A stretch of 49,200 nucleotides of DNA from Scatomorpha sp964345235 (lineage in GTDB: Bacteria > Bacillota > Clostridia > Oscillospirales > Oscillospiraceae). Shown here piece after piece: positions 14,434 through 23,848 of this stretch. A program made the position numbers and the translations under genes. The stretch spans positions 1 through 49,200 of the forward strand of contig CAYFQE010000009.1 of the NCBI GenBank assembly GCA_964345235.1. The letters run 5' to 3'. Position 1 is the first letter of the stretch; each line of letters begins with the position of its first letter. The notes under the pieces were generated by a model. That model was not told the DNA's origin. It worked only from the letters and a program-made list of their open reading frames with translations, and searched no databases.

Positions 14434-15719
14434 TCCTCCTCTGCTACAGGCTCCACAACAAGTTTGAGTATCCTGTTTTGTCGCATGGAATCAACGGTTA
14501 TACGAAGTTTTTCAAAATCGAAGTATTCCCGTTCATTGGGTATTCGGCCGAACTTGCCATATACCCAGTCACCGACACTGTGCTCGAGCAGTGGTTCTTC
14601 AATCTCTTCAGGCTCATAGTCCAAGTATTCAAAGAGATCTTCCAAATTAAGCTCGGCATCTACCTGGCATCTTCCGCCGCCCAGAGGCATGAAACTCTCT
14701 TCGACAACATCGTCCTCGTCCCAAATCTCGCCTACAAGTTCTTCCAAGATATCCTCAATGGTGACTAGTCCCATTGTGCCGCCGTATTTATCAATGATTA
14801 TGGAAAGGTTAATCTTTTCAGCGCTCATCTTTTTTAGAAGATCGCTTATTTTCACGCTTGCCGGAGCAAAATGGACCTTGTCGAGACAGGTTCTTAAATC
14901 CGCCGCGCCCTCGGCAAAGTAGACCTTTAAGTATTTTCTTATCTGAAGTACACCGATGATGTTATCTATCGTGCCCTCATAAACCGGAAGTCTGCTGTGT
15001 TTGTGTTCTTTTATGAACTCAAGTACCCTCTCCGAAGGCCACTCAACATCGACTGCGGCTATGTCCACTCTTGCAGTGACAATATTGCCCGCTTTCACAT
15101 CCTCAAACTGCAGAGCCGAGCTCATTAGCTCGCCATGAGCGCTGTCTAAAGCGCCCTCGTCTGTGAGGTCTTCGATTATATCGTATAACTCATTCTCAGT
15201 GACACTCGGCTCCGCCTGCTTGTGAAAAATACTTGCAAGCGCTGAACCTATTTTGCTTATAAGAAAAACCAAGGGCCCAAAGACTTTCATAAAAAAGAGC
15301 ATTGAGGGTGCCAGCGCAACACTCAGGTTCTCGCTTCGTCTTTTTGCCATGCTCTTGGGAAGCATCTCCACCGAGAAGAAAACTATTATTGCAAAAATAA
15401 TGGCTGAAAGGCTCACATAATTTACACCCCATATGCGAGTGACCTCATAGCTAACTATGCTGCCCATCGATATGTGGCAAATATTGGTGCCTATCAGCAC
15501 TGTGCTGATTAACTTTTCGCCTTGCTCCAGAACATTGAGAGCCTTTTCCGCCCTCTTGTCGCCCTTTTCAAGTCTTGCTTTGAGCTTAACTTTTGATGTA
15601 GATGCAAAAGCCGTTTCGCTCATGGCAAAGTACCACGAGAACGCCGCCAGCACAAAAAGGCCGACTAATGCCGTAGTTGAAAAATACTGAAAATGACTTC
15701 CAGGGTCCATTAAGGACAC
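14424..15719 (-). CDS. CBS-domain membrane protein, CorC/HlyC family (paralog)
   Basis: The 431-residue protein shares the architecture of the next gene: DUF21/CNNM membrane domain, CBS pair (SRLPVYEGTIDNIIGVLQI and IDKYGGTMGLVTIEDILEEL) and a C-terminal CorC_HlyC domain. The start is either the GTG at 15717-15719, with AGGAG very close, or the ATG at 15708-15710, with AGGAG 12 bases away. A TTGACA promoter lies upstream. The two sequences are clearly diverged, so the duplication is old. Heterodimer formation is possible because family members dimerise, but this is inference. Confidence 0.92.
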   Translation of the reverse strand: MSLMDPGSHFQYFSTTALVGLFVLAAFSWYFAMSETAFASTSKVKLKARLEKGDKRAEKALNVLEQGEKLISTVLIGTNICHISMGSIVSYEVTRIWGVNYVSLSAIIFAIIVFFSVEMLPKSMAKRRSENLSVALAPSMLFFMKVFGPLVFLISKIGSALASIFHKQAEPSVTENELYDIIEDLTDEGALDSAHGELMSSALQFEDVKAGNIVTARVDIAAVDVEWPSERVLEFIKEHKHSRLPVYEGTIDNIIGVLQIRKYLKVYFAEGAADLRTCLDKVHFAPASVKISDLLKKMSAEKINLSIIIDKYGGTMGLVTIEDILEELVGEIWDEDDVVEESFMPLGGGRCQVDAELNLEDLFEYLDYEPEEIEEPLLEHSVGDWVYGKFGRIPNEREYFDFEKLRITVDSMRQNRILKLVVEPVAEEEWE

Positions 15720-15754
15720 ACACGCTCCTTTTTACTCAATATATGAGTTATTTA

Positions 15755-15783
15755 ATGATAGCATTATCTATTTTTCTTGTCAA
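15755..15783 (-). promoter_or_regulatory. Promoter of the CBS-protein pair
   Basis: On the minus strand TTGACA (15778-15783) and TATCAT (15755-15760) are separated by 17 bases. It lies in the 81-base gap after dnaE. Confidence 0.7.
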
Positions 15784-15800
15784 CTCTGCTGTCTTCGGTC

Positions 15801-18800
15801 TTATTTAAGAACCACATTCTCTTCTCCCAGTAGGATTTTGAGCTCCTTTATAAGGACTTCCGTTATGACACAAGCTGCCGAAAGGCGGCGCTTTGATGCC
15901 GCCAGATATATTATCATTTTTTCCTTTCCGGGAAACATTTGAAGAAGCAGGTCGATTCTATGAAGCTTTCTCTCCTCGTCGCCGCTTATCTTTAACCATA
16001 AGGTTTTCTCTCTTTTCTCTTCCTGCGGTGTGTTTTCATTTTTTGAAATAACTGCTTTTTCTTCATTGTTCTTAAGTTCATTAAGTCCGCTGATTGTTTC
16101 CGCAATCAGTTGGGGCTCCGACTCGTCTCTCTGTGAAATTCTGCCGTAGACAAGCAATGGCTCGTCCTCTACTATTTTATGTTCGGATTTATCGAGCGCA
16201 TTTTGAAAAGCAAGAATTTCTATACCGCCGCTTCTGTCCTCGAGCCTTATGTTTGCCATGAGCGTATTCGCTCTTGTTGTTCTGAAATCCTTTGAAACGA
16301 CTATTCCGCAGACTTTGAGTTTTTGATTGTCGCGGTATTTTTGCGGCCCGTCTTCCTCGGCAAAGTCGGACATAATTTCGCCTATGCTCACAGCTCCGGC
16401 TTTTTCAGCCATGGCGCTGTACTCATCCATCGGGTGTCCGCTCAGGTAGAGACCGCAGGTTTCCTTCTCCATTTTCATGAGCTCTTTTTTATCGAACTCC
16501 GGCTGTTTTTCTATTCTTATCCCCGTATTTTTACTGCCGCTAACCATGCTGAAAAAGTCCATTTGACCGCTTATTTTAGACTTATGATCAGCATCAACCG
16601 CAGAAAGTAAAGTGTCGAGCGATGCGAGCATGGAACGCCTGTTGTATCCGAGACCGTCGAAAGCTCCGGATTTAACAAGGTTCTCCATTGCCTTTCTGTT
16701 CACATCTTTGCCCGCCATCCTGCGGCAAAAATCTTCTATATCCCTAAAATCTCCCCCACGCGTTCTCTCTTCTATTAAATTTGTTATCGGCTTTAATCCC
16801 AAGGCCTTTATTCCCAAAAGTCCGAAGCGTATTCCCTCGTCTTCAACAACGAAGCTCTCGAACGAACGGTTTATACTCGGGGGCAGGAGCTCTATGCAAC
16901 TCTCGCTACAGTCTCCTATATATTCAGCCATCTTCTTTGTGTTTTCCTGCACAGAGCTTAAGAGCGCCGCCATAAACTCCTTCGGATAGTGGCACTTCAT
17001 ATAGGCGGTTTCGTAGCTTATTATCGCATATGAAACAGCGTGGGCCTTGTTGAATGCGTAGCTGGCAAACGCTAAAATCTCATCATAGATTGAGTTTGCC
17101 GTATCCTCGGGCACGCCGTTTCTAACGGCTCCCCTTATTCTGCGGCTTTCGTCCCCGCTGACAAAGGCTTTGCGCTCTTTTTCGATAAGTTCGTGCTTTT
17201 TCTTGGATATGGCCCTGCGTATGTTGTCTGCCTGTCCAAGAGAATATCCGGCGAGCTTGCGGAAAATTTCGATAACCTGTTCCTGATAGACTATGCAACC
17301 ATAAGTCACCTCGAGTATGGGCTTGAGCATCGGATGCTTGTAGCGTATCTTGCTTACATCCTCGGAAGCCTCTAAGAACCTGGGTATGCTGTCCATAGGT
17401 CCCGGCCTGTAGAGCGCTATTAAAGCTGTAATGTCTTCTATACTCTTTGGCTTTAGACGCATACATACCGAGGTCATTCCGGCAGACTCGAGCTGAAACA
17501 CACCTTTGGTCTTGCCCTGAGAGAGCATTTGCATTGTTTCGGCATCGTATTCGGGTATTTCTTTTATTTCAAAATCGGGCTTATTTATTCTTACCAGATT
17601 CACGGCATCTTCTAAAACCGTCAGGTTCCGAAGCCCCAAAAAGTCCATCTTTAGCAGGCCCAGCTCCTCGAGGGTTGTCATTGGGAACTGGGTTATTATC
17701 GACTCGTCGTTTCGGGCAAGCGGAACATATTCATAAACGGGTTTTTCGGTTATTACAACGCCTGCCGCATGGGTTGAAGCATGGCGGGGCGAACCCTCAA
17801 GCTTCATTGCAGTGTCTAAAAGTTTTTTGTACTTCGCTTCCTTTGTATAGAGCTCTTTAAGTTGATTTGAAGCCTTAAGAGCCTCTTCCAAGCTTATATT
17901 CAATGTTTTGGGCACAAGTTTTGCCGCCACATCGCAATCGGCATAGCTCATGTCCAAGGCCCGGCCCGTATCGCGTATTGCCGCCTTGGCCGCCATAGTA
18001 CCGAAGGTGACTATTTGCGCCACATGATCCGTACCGTATTTTTGGTTTACATAATCTATGACTTCTCCGCGTCTTCTGACGCAGAAATCCATATCTATAT
18101 CGGGCATAGAGACTCTTTCGGGATTTAAAAAGCGCTCGAAGTAGAGGCTGTATTTAATAGGGTCAACATCGGTTATCTTTAGGCAATAGCTCACTAAGCT
18201 GCCTGCGGCGCTTCCCCTGCCCGGCCCCACAGCTATGCCGTTTCGCTTGGCAAAGTCTACAAAATCCCAAACTATGAGGAAGTAATCGCAAAAACCCATT
18301 TGAGCTATCATCTTAAGCTCGTACTTAAGCTGCTCTCTTATGCTCTCATCGGGATTTTCGTATCTCTCCGAAAGTCCTTGCTCGCAGAGCTCTCTTAAAT
18401 AAGCAAAACTGTCGCTAACGCCCTCGGGCAGCTTGAATTTCGGAAGATGGTATTCCCCGAAAGAAAAATTGAAATTACAGCGATCCGCTATTTTTTGAGT
18501 GTTGTGGACAGCTTCTTCCAAATTCGGAAAAAGCTCCCTCATCTCGGCCTCGGATTTTAAAAAGTACTCTTCAGGGCTGAGCTTCATTCTGTCGGTTTCG
18601 TTTATTGTTTTGGCTGTTTGTATGCACATGAGGACATCCTGATAGTAGGCGTCCTCTTTTTCTATGTAGTGACAGTCGTTCGTGGCCGCCATGGGTATGC
18701 CGGTTTCGTTGCTTATTCGGCTTATGCCCCTTAAAACCATCTCCTCCTCGGCAAGGCCGTGGCGCTGAACTTCGAGATAGAACCTGCCGTCATCAAAAAC

Positions 18801-19286
18801 GGAGTTTAACCAAAGCGCCTTTTTCTTGGCATCTTGATAGTCTCCTCTGATTATCATTTGCGGAATAAAGCCTGCAAGACAGCCCGAAAGGCAGATGAGC
18901 CCCTTGTTGTACTTTTCCAAAAGCTCCCAATCTATTCTCGGTTTCTTATAAAACCCTTCAATATAGCTCATAGAAACTAAATAGCTCAGGTTTTTATAGC
19001 CCTCCTCATTCATACAGAGAAGAATCAGGTGACTGTATTCATCCAGTCCCATCTCCTTTTGTTGCATAGACCTGGATGCAACATATACCTCACAGCCGAT
19101 TATGGGCTTTACTCCCTCTTTAACGCAGGCTCTGTAAAAATCCACACAGCCGAACATGACCCCGTGGTCTGTTATAGCCACAGAGTTCATTCCGAGCTCT
19201 TTAACTCTCTTCGGAAGCGTGTCTATACGGCAGGCGCCGTCGAGCAAGCTGTATTCGGTATGCAGATGGAGGTGACAAAATGACAT
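15801..19286 (-). CDS. dnaE: DNA polymerase III alpha subunit DnaE
   Basis: The 1161-residue protein is a full-length DnaE1-type replicative polymerase. The N-terminal PHP domain begins HLHLHTEYSLLDGACR and has ITDHG. The polymerase core carries the PDIDMDF catalytic motif near residue 393 and KMDFLGLRNL near 545. The fingers include RPGPMDSIPRFL and YQEQVIEIF. A helix-hairpin-helix region follows, then an OB-fold near 1000-1080 (KVCGIVVSKDFRTTRANTLMANIRLEDRSG). It is the last gene of a run that starts with recJ and lies nine bases after the DUF2974 gene. No obvious T-tract terminator follows it. Confidence 0.98.
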   Translation of the reverse strand: MSFCHLHLHTEYSLLDGACRIDTLPKRVKELGMNSVAITDHGVMFGCVDFYRACVKEGVKPIIGCEVYVASRSMQQKEMGLDEYSHLILLCMNEEGYKNLSYLVSMSYIEGFYKKPRIDWELLEKYNKGLICLSGCLAGFIPQMIIRGDYQDAKKKALWLNSVFDDGRFYLEVQRHGLAEEEMVLRGISRISNETGIPMAATNDCHYIEKEDAYYQDVLMCIQTAKTINETDRMKLSPEEYFLKSEAEMRELFPNLEEAVHNTQKIADRCNFNFSFGEYHLPKFKLPEGVSDSFAYLRELCEQGLSERYENPDESIREQLKYELKMIAQMGFCDYFLIVWDFVDFAKRNGIAVGPGRGSAAGSLVSYCLKITDVDPIKYSLYFERFLNPERVSMPDIDMDFCVRRRGEVIDYVNQKYGTDHVAQIVTFGTMAAKAAIRDTGRALDMSYADCDVAAKLVPKTLNISLEEALKASNQLKELYTKEAKYKKLLDTAMKLEGSPRHASTHAAGVVITEKPVYEYVPLARNDESIITQFPMTTLEELGLLKMDFLGLRNLTVLEDAVNLVRINKPDFEIKEIPEYDAETMQMLSQGKTKGVFQLESAGMTSVCMRLKPKSIEDITALIALYRPGPMDSIPRFLEASEDVSKIRYKHPMLKPILEVTYGCIVYQEQVIEIFRKLAGYSLGQADNIRRAISKKKHELIEKERKAFVSGDESRRIRGAVRNGVPEDTANSIYDEILAFASYAFNKAHAVSYAIISYETAYMKCHYPKEFMAALLSSVQENTKKMAEYIGDCSESCIELLPPSINRSFESFVVEDEGIRFGLLGIKALGLKPITNLIEERTRGGDFRDIEDFCRRMAGKDVNRKAMENLVKSGAFDGLGYNRRSMLASLDTLLSAVDADHKSKISGQMDFFSMVSGSKNTGIRIEKQPEFDKKELMKMEKETCGLYLSGHPMDEYSAMAEKAGAVSIGEIMSDFAEEDGPQKYRDNQKLKVCGIVVSKDFRTTRANTLMANIRLEDRSGGIEILAFQNALDKSEHKIVEDEPLLVYGRISQRDESEPQLIAETISGLNELKNNEEKAVISKNENTPQEEKREKTLWLKISGDEERKLHRIDLLLQMFPGKEKMIIYLAASKRRLSAACVITEVLIKELKILLGEENVVLK

Positions 19287-19295
19287 TGCTATTCC

Positions 19296-20546
19296 TTAAA
19301 TTTCTTTGCTCTCTTCGTTTACGCTGTTCTCATCATTATTGCGAAAAGCCTTTTCTATCGCTTTAAACGGATGCTTCACCGCCTCTACCGCAGTATCCGG
19401 CAATTTATCTTTTACCTTTTCGGGTATCATCTCTCCTGCCGTTTTAAAGTACTCCTTAATCAGCAGCATGGTGGGCTCCAGGACTTTTCGCCTTTTCTCG
19501 CTGTTGTTAAAAAGCTTTAGCGACTTGAGGTTTTCCCAAATTCCTTTTTGAGCAAGTTCGGTCAGAGTATCCGCCCCTGTTGAAAAAAGCATGTCAAAAA
19601 TAATATCCGTAAATTCCTTTTTTTCTTCAACGGTGAGGTTTTCTTCAATCGCCTGAAACGCCTTATCGAAAATCTGTGAACTTACGGCAAGCCCTTCCGC
19701 TCTTACAAATCCGGCTCCCATTACCTCCCATGTAAAGCCGTTGTGCGCATACAGACCTTTGGCGCTGCATTTGACAACATCCAAATCTTCGGGCTGATTT
19801 AAGAGAACTCCGACTATTGAATACTCGGGAACTATGTTTATTATTTTTCCTTTTATTCTTTTGTAGCCCTCTTCCGCACATATCGGAGTTTTAAAGCCCG
19901 GGCCGTCGTTGTTGTATACCCTGATAATTCTGTCTTGTATATCGGGTGAAACCGATTTAGCCGCATATATCGAAAGATTGCCGCCCTTGGAGTGTCCGCC
20001 TATGCGGAGCTTACCTTTATAGCTCTCACATACGCTTTGAAGAAAGAGCCTTGCATCTTCCTGCGCCGGCACGATTTCGTGTGCGCCCATGTTGAAGTCT
20101 TCTTTAAATCCGATTATTGTGTCGTCCGTGCCCTTATAGGCTATGAATCGTGTCCCGTCGTTAAGCTCATAGTCTGTGGCAGAAAACTGAACCTCCTCAC
20201 TCTTATCAATCTTATTTACATAATTTAGCACTTTAACTTCGGAAAAGCGTTTGGAATCTGCCGCATTCATAAAAAGATTGATTATACCGATATTTAAAAT
20301 GACACCGAGATTCTCACCATCGCCGTATTTTTCAAGATATATAGGCTTAAGTTCGGAAAGGCTTATTCCTCCCTCGGGTATCTCTATTTCCTGAAGGTCA
20401 ATCATGGCAAGTTTACATAATATTAAATTATCCACCTCGTTGAACTCCGACTGGGAAAACTTGAGATCTCCGCGCCAGAAGAGGTAATCATGCATATTCC
20501 CAACAGGTTTTTCGGGTTTTTCAGCTTTTTCGATTTTTTCGGACAT
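19296..20546 (-). CDS. DUF2974 (Mbeg1-like) serine hydrolase
   Basis: The 416-residue protein fits the lipase-like DUF2974 family. It has an alpha/beta-hydrolase nucleophile elbow GGHSKGGNLSIYAA near residue 184, preceded by a strand-rich segment with a TRFIAYKGTDDTIIGFKEDF stretch that resembles the oxyanion region of class 3 lipases. No signal peptide is evident, so it is probably cytoplasmic. The C-terminal 100 residues are helical and charged. The substrate is unknown. It is packed between a metallo-beta-lactamase hydrolase gene and dnaE with gaps of about ten bases, which suggests cotranscription rather than a replication role. Confidence 0.82.
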   Translation of the reverse strand: MSEKIEKAEKPEKPVGNMHDYLFWRGDLKFSQSEFNEVDNLILCKLAMIDLQEIEIPEGGISLSELKPIYLEKYGDGENLGVILNIGIINLFMNAADSKRFSEVKVLNYVNKIDKSEEVQFSATDYELNDGTRFIAYKGTDDTIIGFKEDFNMGAHEIVPAQEDARLFLQSVCESYKGKLRIGGHSKGGNLSIYAAKSVSPDIQDRIIRVYNNDGPGFKTPICAEEGYKRIKGKIINIVPEYSIVGVLLNQPEDLDVVKCSAKGLYAHNGFTWEVMGAGFVRAEGLAVSSQIFDKAFQAIEENLTVEEKKEFTDIIFDMLFSTGADTLTELAQKGIWENLKSLKLFNNSEKRRKVLEPTMLLIKEYFKTAGEMIPEKVKDKLPDTAVEAVKHPFKAIEKAFRNNDENSVNEESKEI

Positions 20547-20557
20547 GTTTTAAATCC

Positions 20558-21166
20558 TCACATCATAGCGCGTCTCATATAGGGATTTGTGCGACGCTCA
20601 TAATCCATTGTTGTTTCTGGCCCGTGCCCGGGAAATACTGTGGGGTTCCCCTCCATTTCGGAAAGCATTTTGAGAGATTCCAGTATTGCTGTTATGCTTC
20701 CACCGGGAAAATCTACCCTGCCACAGGAGCCCATGAAAAGAGTGTCGCCTGCAAAAATGCGGTTATCGGCCATAAAACACACTCCGCCCGGGGTGTGTCC
20801 CGGAGTGTGAATAACCTTTATTACTATATCATCGCCGAACTTAAGTTCTTCACCGCCTTTGAGATAAGTGAGCTTATCCTCCTTCATAAGGCTTGAAAAC
20901 TTTGCCGAATCCTTGTTTTCAATTTCCTCGCGATGGACATAAACCGGAGCATCAAAAACAGCCCTAAGCTCTTTCACGGCTCCCGTATGGTCGAAGTGAG
21001 TGTGTGTAATCAGCATTGCGCAGAGCTTGAGCTCGTTATTGTTGATGTAATTAATGAGCTTTTTGGCTTCTGCCGCCGGATCTATGAGTACACAGTTGTT
21101 GTTATCATCACATATCATATAACAGTTTACCTGCAACTGTCCTAAAACAAACTTCTTAAATTTCAT
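20558..21166 (-). CDS. Metallo-beta-lactamase-fold hydrolase (GloB/YcbL-like)
   Basis: The 202-residue protein has the metal-binding motif THTHFDHTG near residue 57 and downstream ligands in HTPGHTPGGVCF, AGDTLF and FPGHGPET. This pattern is typical of glyoxalase II-like thioester hydrolases of the YcbL group. The ATG at 21164-21166 follows AGGTGG; a GTG four codons earlier is an alternative. It follows dtd directly, and in many Firmicutes such a gene sits next to rel and dtd. The physiological thioester is unknown. Confidence 0.9.
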   Translation of the reverse strand: MKFKKFVLGQLQVNCYMICDDNNNCVLIDPAAEAKKLINYINNNELKLCAMLITHTHFDHTGAVKELRAVFDAPVYVHREEIENKDSAKFSSLMKEDKLTYLKGGEELKFGDDIVIKVIHTPGHTPGGVCFMADNRIFAGDTLFMGSCGRVDFPGGSITAILESLKMLSEMEGNPTVFPGHGPETTMDYERRTNPYMRRAMM

Positions 21167-21178
21167 TATTTCTTCCAC

Positions 21179-21622
21179 CTATCTTTTTTCACTATCTATT
21201 ATTATTGTAACAGGGCCGTCGTTTATGGAACTTACTTCCATAAGAGCCCCGAAAACCCCTGTTTTAACCGTAAAGCCCTCGGCTCTAAGCGTTGCGGCAA
21301 GCTCCTCGTAGAGTTTCTCGGCAACTTCCCCTCCGGCAGCCTGTGTGAAACCCGGTCTGCGTTTGCTTATATCGGCATAGAGTGTGAATTGGCTGACAAG
21401 AAGTATCTCGGCATTCACAGCCTTGGGCGCAAGATTCATCTTGCCCTCGGAATCGGAAAAGATTCTTATGCCGCTGATTCTGTCTGCAACATAATTGAGC
21501 TCTGCATTTCCGTCTTCTTTCGACACTCCCAGAAGCACCAGAAAGCCCTGTCCTATCTCGGATACTAGTTTTCCGTCTACCTTTACCGAGGCCTCTTTTA
21601 CTCTTGTAAGTACAGCTCTCAT
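21179..21622 (-). CDS. dtd: D-aminoacyl-tRNA deacylase
   Basis: This 147-residue enzyme hydrolyses D-aminoacyl-tRNA and clears mischarged glycine from tRNA-Ala. Both family signatures are present: SQFTLYAD near residue 77 and the cis-Pro motif NDGPVTIIID near 133-142. Its ATG overlaps the rel stop codon as ATGA, which indicates translational coupling. The length is standard. Confidence 0.97.
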   Translation of the reverse strand: MRAVLTRVKEASVKVDGKLVSEIGQGFLVLLGVSKEDGNAELNYVADRISGIRIFSDSEGKMNLAPKAVNAEILLVSQFTLYADISKRRPGFTQAAGGEVAEKLYEELAATLRAEGFTVKTGVFGALMEVSSINDGPVTIIIDSEKR

Positions 21623-23844
21623 GCTCCTGCCCTCTGAACTGCCACTATATCTTTAATGGCTGAAAGCTTTTCCATTATCTTTTTAAGCTCCATTGTATCT
21701 TTCACCTCTAAAACTATGTTTGCCGTAGAATTTCCGTTGCCTACATCTCTGGCGTTGAGACTTCTCACCTTGGCATTGAGAGAGTTTAATACCGTGGCTA
21801 TATCCATGACAAGTCCGGTGCGCTCCTTTGCAAGAATACGCAAGGTTGTCTGATAGTAGTCTTTGTTGGTTTCTGCCCATTCGGCCTCGACCCATCTGCC
21901 TCCGTCGAGAGATGAAATGCGCTCTTTTAAGTAGTTCCGACAATCGGTTCTGTGCAGAGACACGCCCTGGCCTCTTGTTATGAAACCTACTATCTCATCC
22001 CCCGGCACAGGTGTGCAGCATTTAGAGAATTTGATTAGGCAATTGTCTAAACCCTCTATGAGTACCTCTTGACGCGACTTTGTTTCTCTTTTGGATCTTC
22101 TTTCCGCCTGCTCACTTATCTTGTCGAGAACGGTTTTCTTTTCGTGCTTTTCAAAACGAGCTACTTCGTCTTTTATTCTGTTGGCTGTTCTAAGCGCAGT
22201 TTGACCGCCGTATCCTATTGCGGCATATATATCGTTAAGATCGGAGATCGAGAGCCTTTTTAAGATGTGAGGCAACATTTCATCGTTCATCCAATCGGAA
22301 GGCGCTATGTTTTTAGCGGCAAGCTCCGACTCGAGCATTGCTTTGCCCCTTAAAATGTTTTCATCTCGTTTTTCGCGCTTATACCACTGCTTAATTTTAG
22401 TTCTGGCGCTTGAGCTCCTGGCTATTTTGAGCCAGTCGCGGCTGGGTCCAGAGGACGACTTAGATGTTCTAATCTCGACAATGTCTCCGTTTTCGAGAAC
22501 ATGGTCGAAGTTTACTATTCTGCGGTTTACCTTTGCTCCCACCATGGAGTTGCCTATATCGGAGTGTATTGCATAGGCAAAATCAATCGGGGTTGAGCCT
22601 GCCGGCAGGTTTATGACATCGCCTTTGGGCGTAAACACGAATACTTCATCTGAAAATAAATCTATTTTGAGTTCGTGTACAAACTCCTGAGCGTCGGATT
22701 CCTGCTGAGCCTCGAGAAGTCTTCTTATCCATGCAAATTTCTCTTCGTCTCCGGGTTTTGCCTCTCCTGCTCCTGTCTTATATTTCCAGTGCGCCGCCAC
22801 TCCATATTCAGCAGTGCGGTTCATCTCCCAAGTTCTTATCTGAACCTCAAAGGGTATTCCCTCCGTGCCTATAACCGTGGTGTGAAGACTTTGGTATCCG
22901 TTGGGCTTGGGCGTGGAAATATAGTCCTTGAATCTTCCGGGCATGGGCTTAAACATGTCGTGAATAAGTCCCAGAGAGTTATAGCAGTCGGATATGTCGC
23001 CAACCACAACTCTAAAAGCGCAGAGATCGTAGATGTTGTTGAGATCCAGCCTTTGAGAATACATTTTTCTGTAGATGCTATAGGTATGCTTTATTCTGCC
23101 GTAGACATTGGCATTAATTTCCTCTTTGCGTATGCGAGCTTCTATTTGCGACTCAATCTTGCTCATAAACTCTTTTAATATACCCATCTTGTCGGACAGG
23201 CTTTGCATTATTTCGTTGTAGCCCGTTCTGTCGAGATAGAAGAGCGCTCTGTCTTCGAGCTCCCATTTCATCTTCTGCATTCCCAGTCTATGCGCTATGG
23301 GAGCATAGATTTCCATGGTCTCAGCACTCTTTGTCAGCTGTTTTTCGGGACTTTGATAGTCCATTGTGCGCATATTGTGAAGCCTGTCGGATATTTTTAT
23401 GAGAATTACCCTGATGTCCTTTGCCATGGCTATGAGCATCTTGCGGAGGTTTTCGGACTGTTCGTCTTCTTGACTGGTATATTGAACCCTGGTGAGCTTG
23501 GTTACCCCGTCAACTATGTCGGCAACTAAAACCCCAAACAGCTTTTTAATTTCTTCGTAACCGGTTTCGGTGTCCTCTAGAACATCGTGCAGCAACGCCG
23601 CTACAACTGAGTCTTCGTCTAGTCCGAGCCCTACAATTATTTTAGCAGTAGCTATACTGTGCGTGACATAAGCTGACCCGTCGCGCCTTTTTTGGCTTTT
23701 GTGCTTTTCAGCGGCAAATTCATATGCAGATCGCACTCTTCCCAAGTCCATCTTGATGCTACCGTCCAAGATGGCCTGAACGAGATCTTCATACATTTGT
23801 TCGGAATCTAAAACGCTTGTATTATTTGTTTTTTCGTTTTCCAT
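21619..23844 (-). CDS. rel: Bifunctional (p)ppGpp synthetase/hydrolase, RelA/SpoT family
   Basis: The 741-residue protein has the full Rel architecture: HD hydrolase domain (HDVLEDTETGYEEI near residue 86, KISDRLHNMRTM near 150), synthetase domain (FRVVVGDISDCYNSLGLIHD and FKDYISTPKPNGYQSLHTTV near 265-320), TGS domain (VFTPKGDVINLPAGSTPIDF near 400), a zinc-finger-like/helical region (CCTPVPGDEIVGFITRG) and a C-terminal ACT domain. It controls the stringent response. Since both HD and synthetase motifs look intact, I expect both activities. It lies four bases after recJ. Confidence 0.97.
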   Translation of the reverse strand: MENEKTNNTSVLDSEQMYEDLVQAILDGSIKMDLGRVRSAYEFAAEKHKSQKRRDGSAYVTHSIATAKIIVGLGLDEDSVVAALLHDVLEDTETGYEEIKKLFGVLVADIVDGVTKLTRVQYTSQEDEQSENLRKMLIAMAKDIRVILIKISDRLHNMRTMDYQSPEKQLTKSAETMEIYAPIAHRLGMQKMKWELEDRALFYLDRTGYNEIMQSLSDKMGILKEFMSKIESQIEARIRKEEINANVYGRIKHTYSIYRKMYSQRLDLNNIYDLCAFRVVVGDISDCYNSLGLIHDMFKPMPGRFKDYISTPKPNGYQSLHTTVIGTEGIPFEVQIRTWEMNRTAEYGVAAHWKYKTGAGEAKPGDEEKFAWIRRLLEAQQESDAQEFVHELKIDLFSDEVFVFTPKGDVINLPAGSTPIDFAYAIHSDIGNSMVGAKVNRRIVNFDHVLENGDIVEIRTSKSSSGPSRDWLKIARSSSARTKIKQWYKREKRDENILRGKAMLESELAAKNIAPSDWMNDEMLPHILKRLSISDLNDIYAAIGYGGQTALRTANRIKDEVARFEKHEKKTVLDKISEQAERRSKRETKSRQEVLIEGLDNCLIKFSKCCTPVPGDEIVGFITRGQGVSLHRTDCRNYLKERISSLDGGRWVEAEWAETNKDYYQTTLRILAKERTGLVMDIATVLNSLNAKVRSLNARDVGNGNSTANIVLEVKDTMELKKIMEKLSAIKDIVAVQRAGA

Positions 23845-23848
23845 ATAC

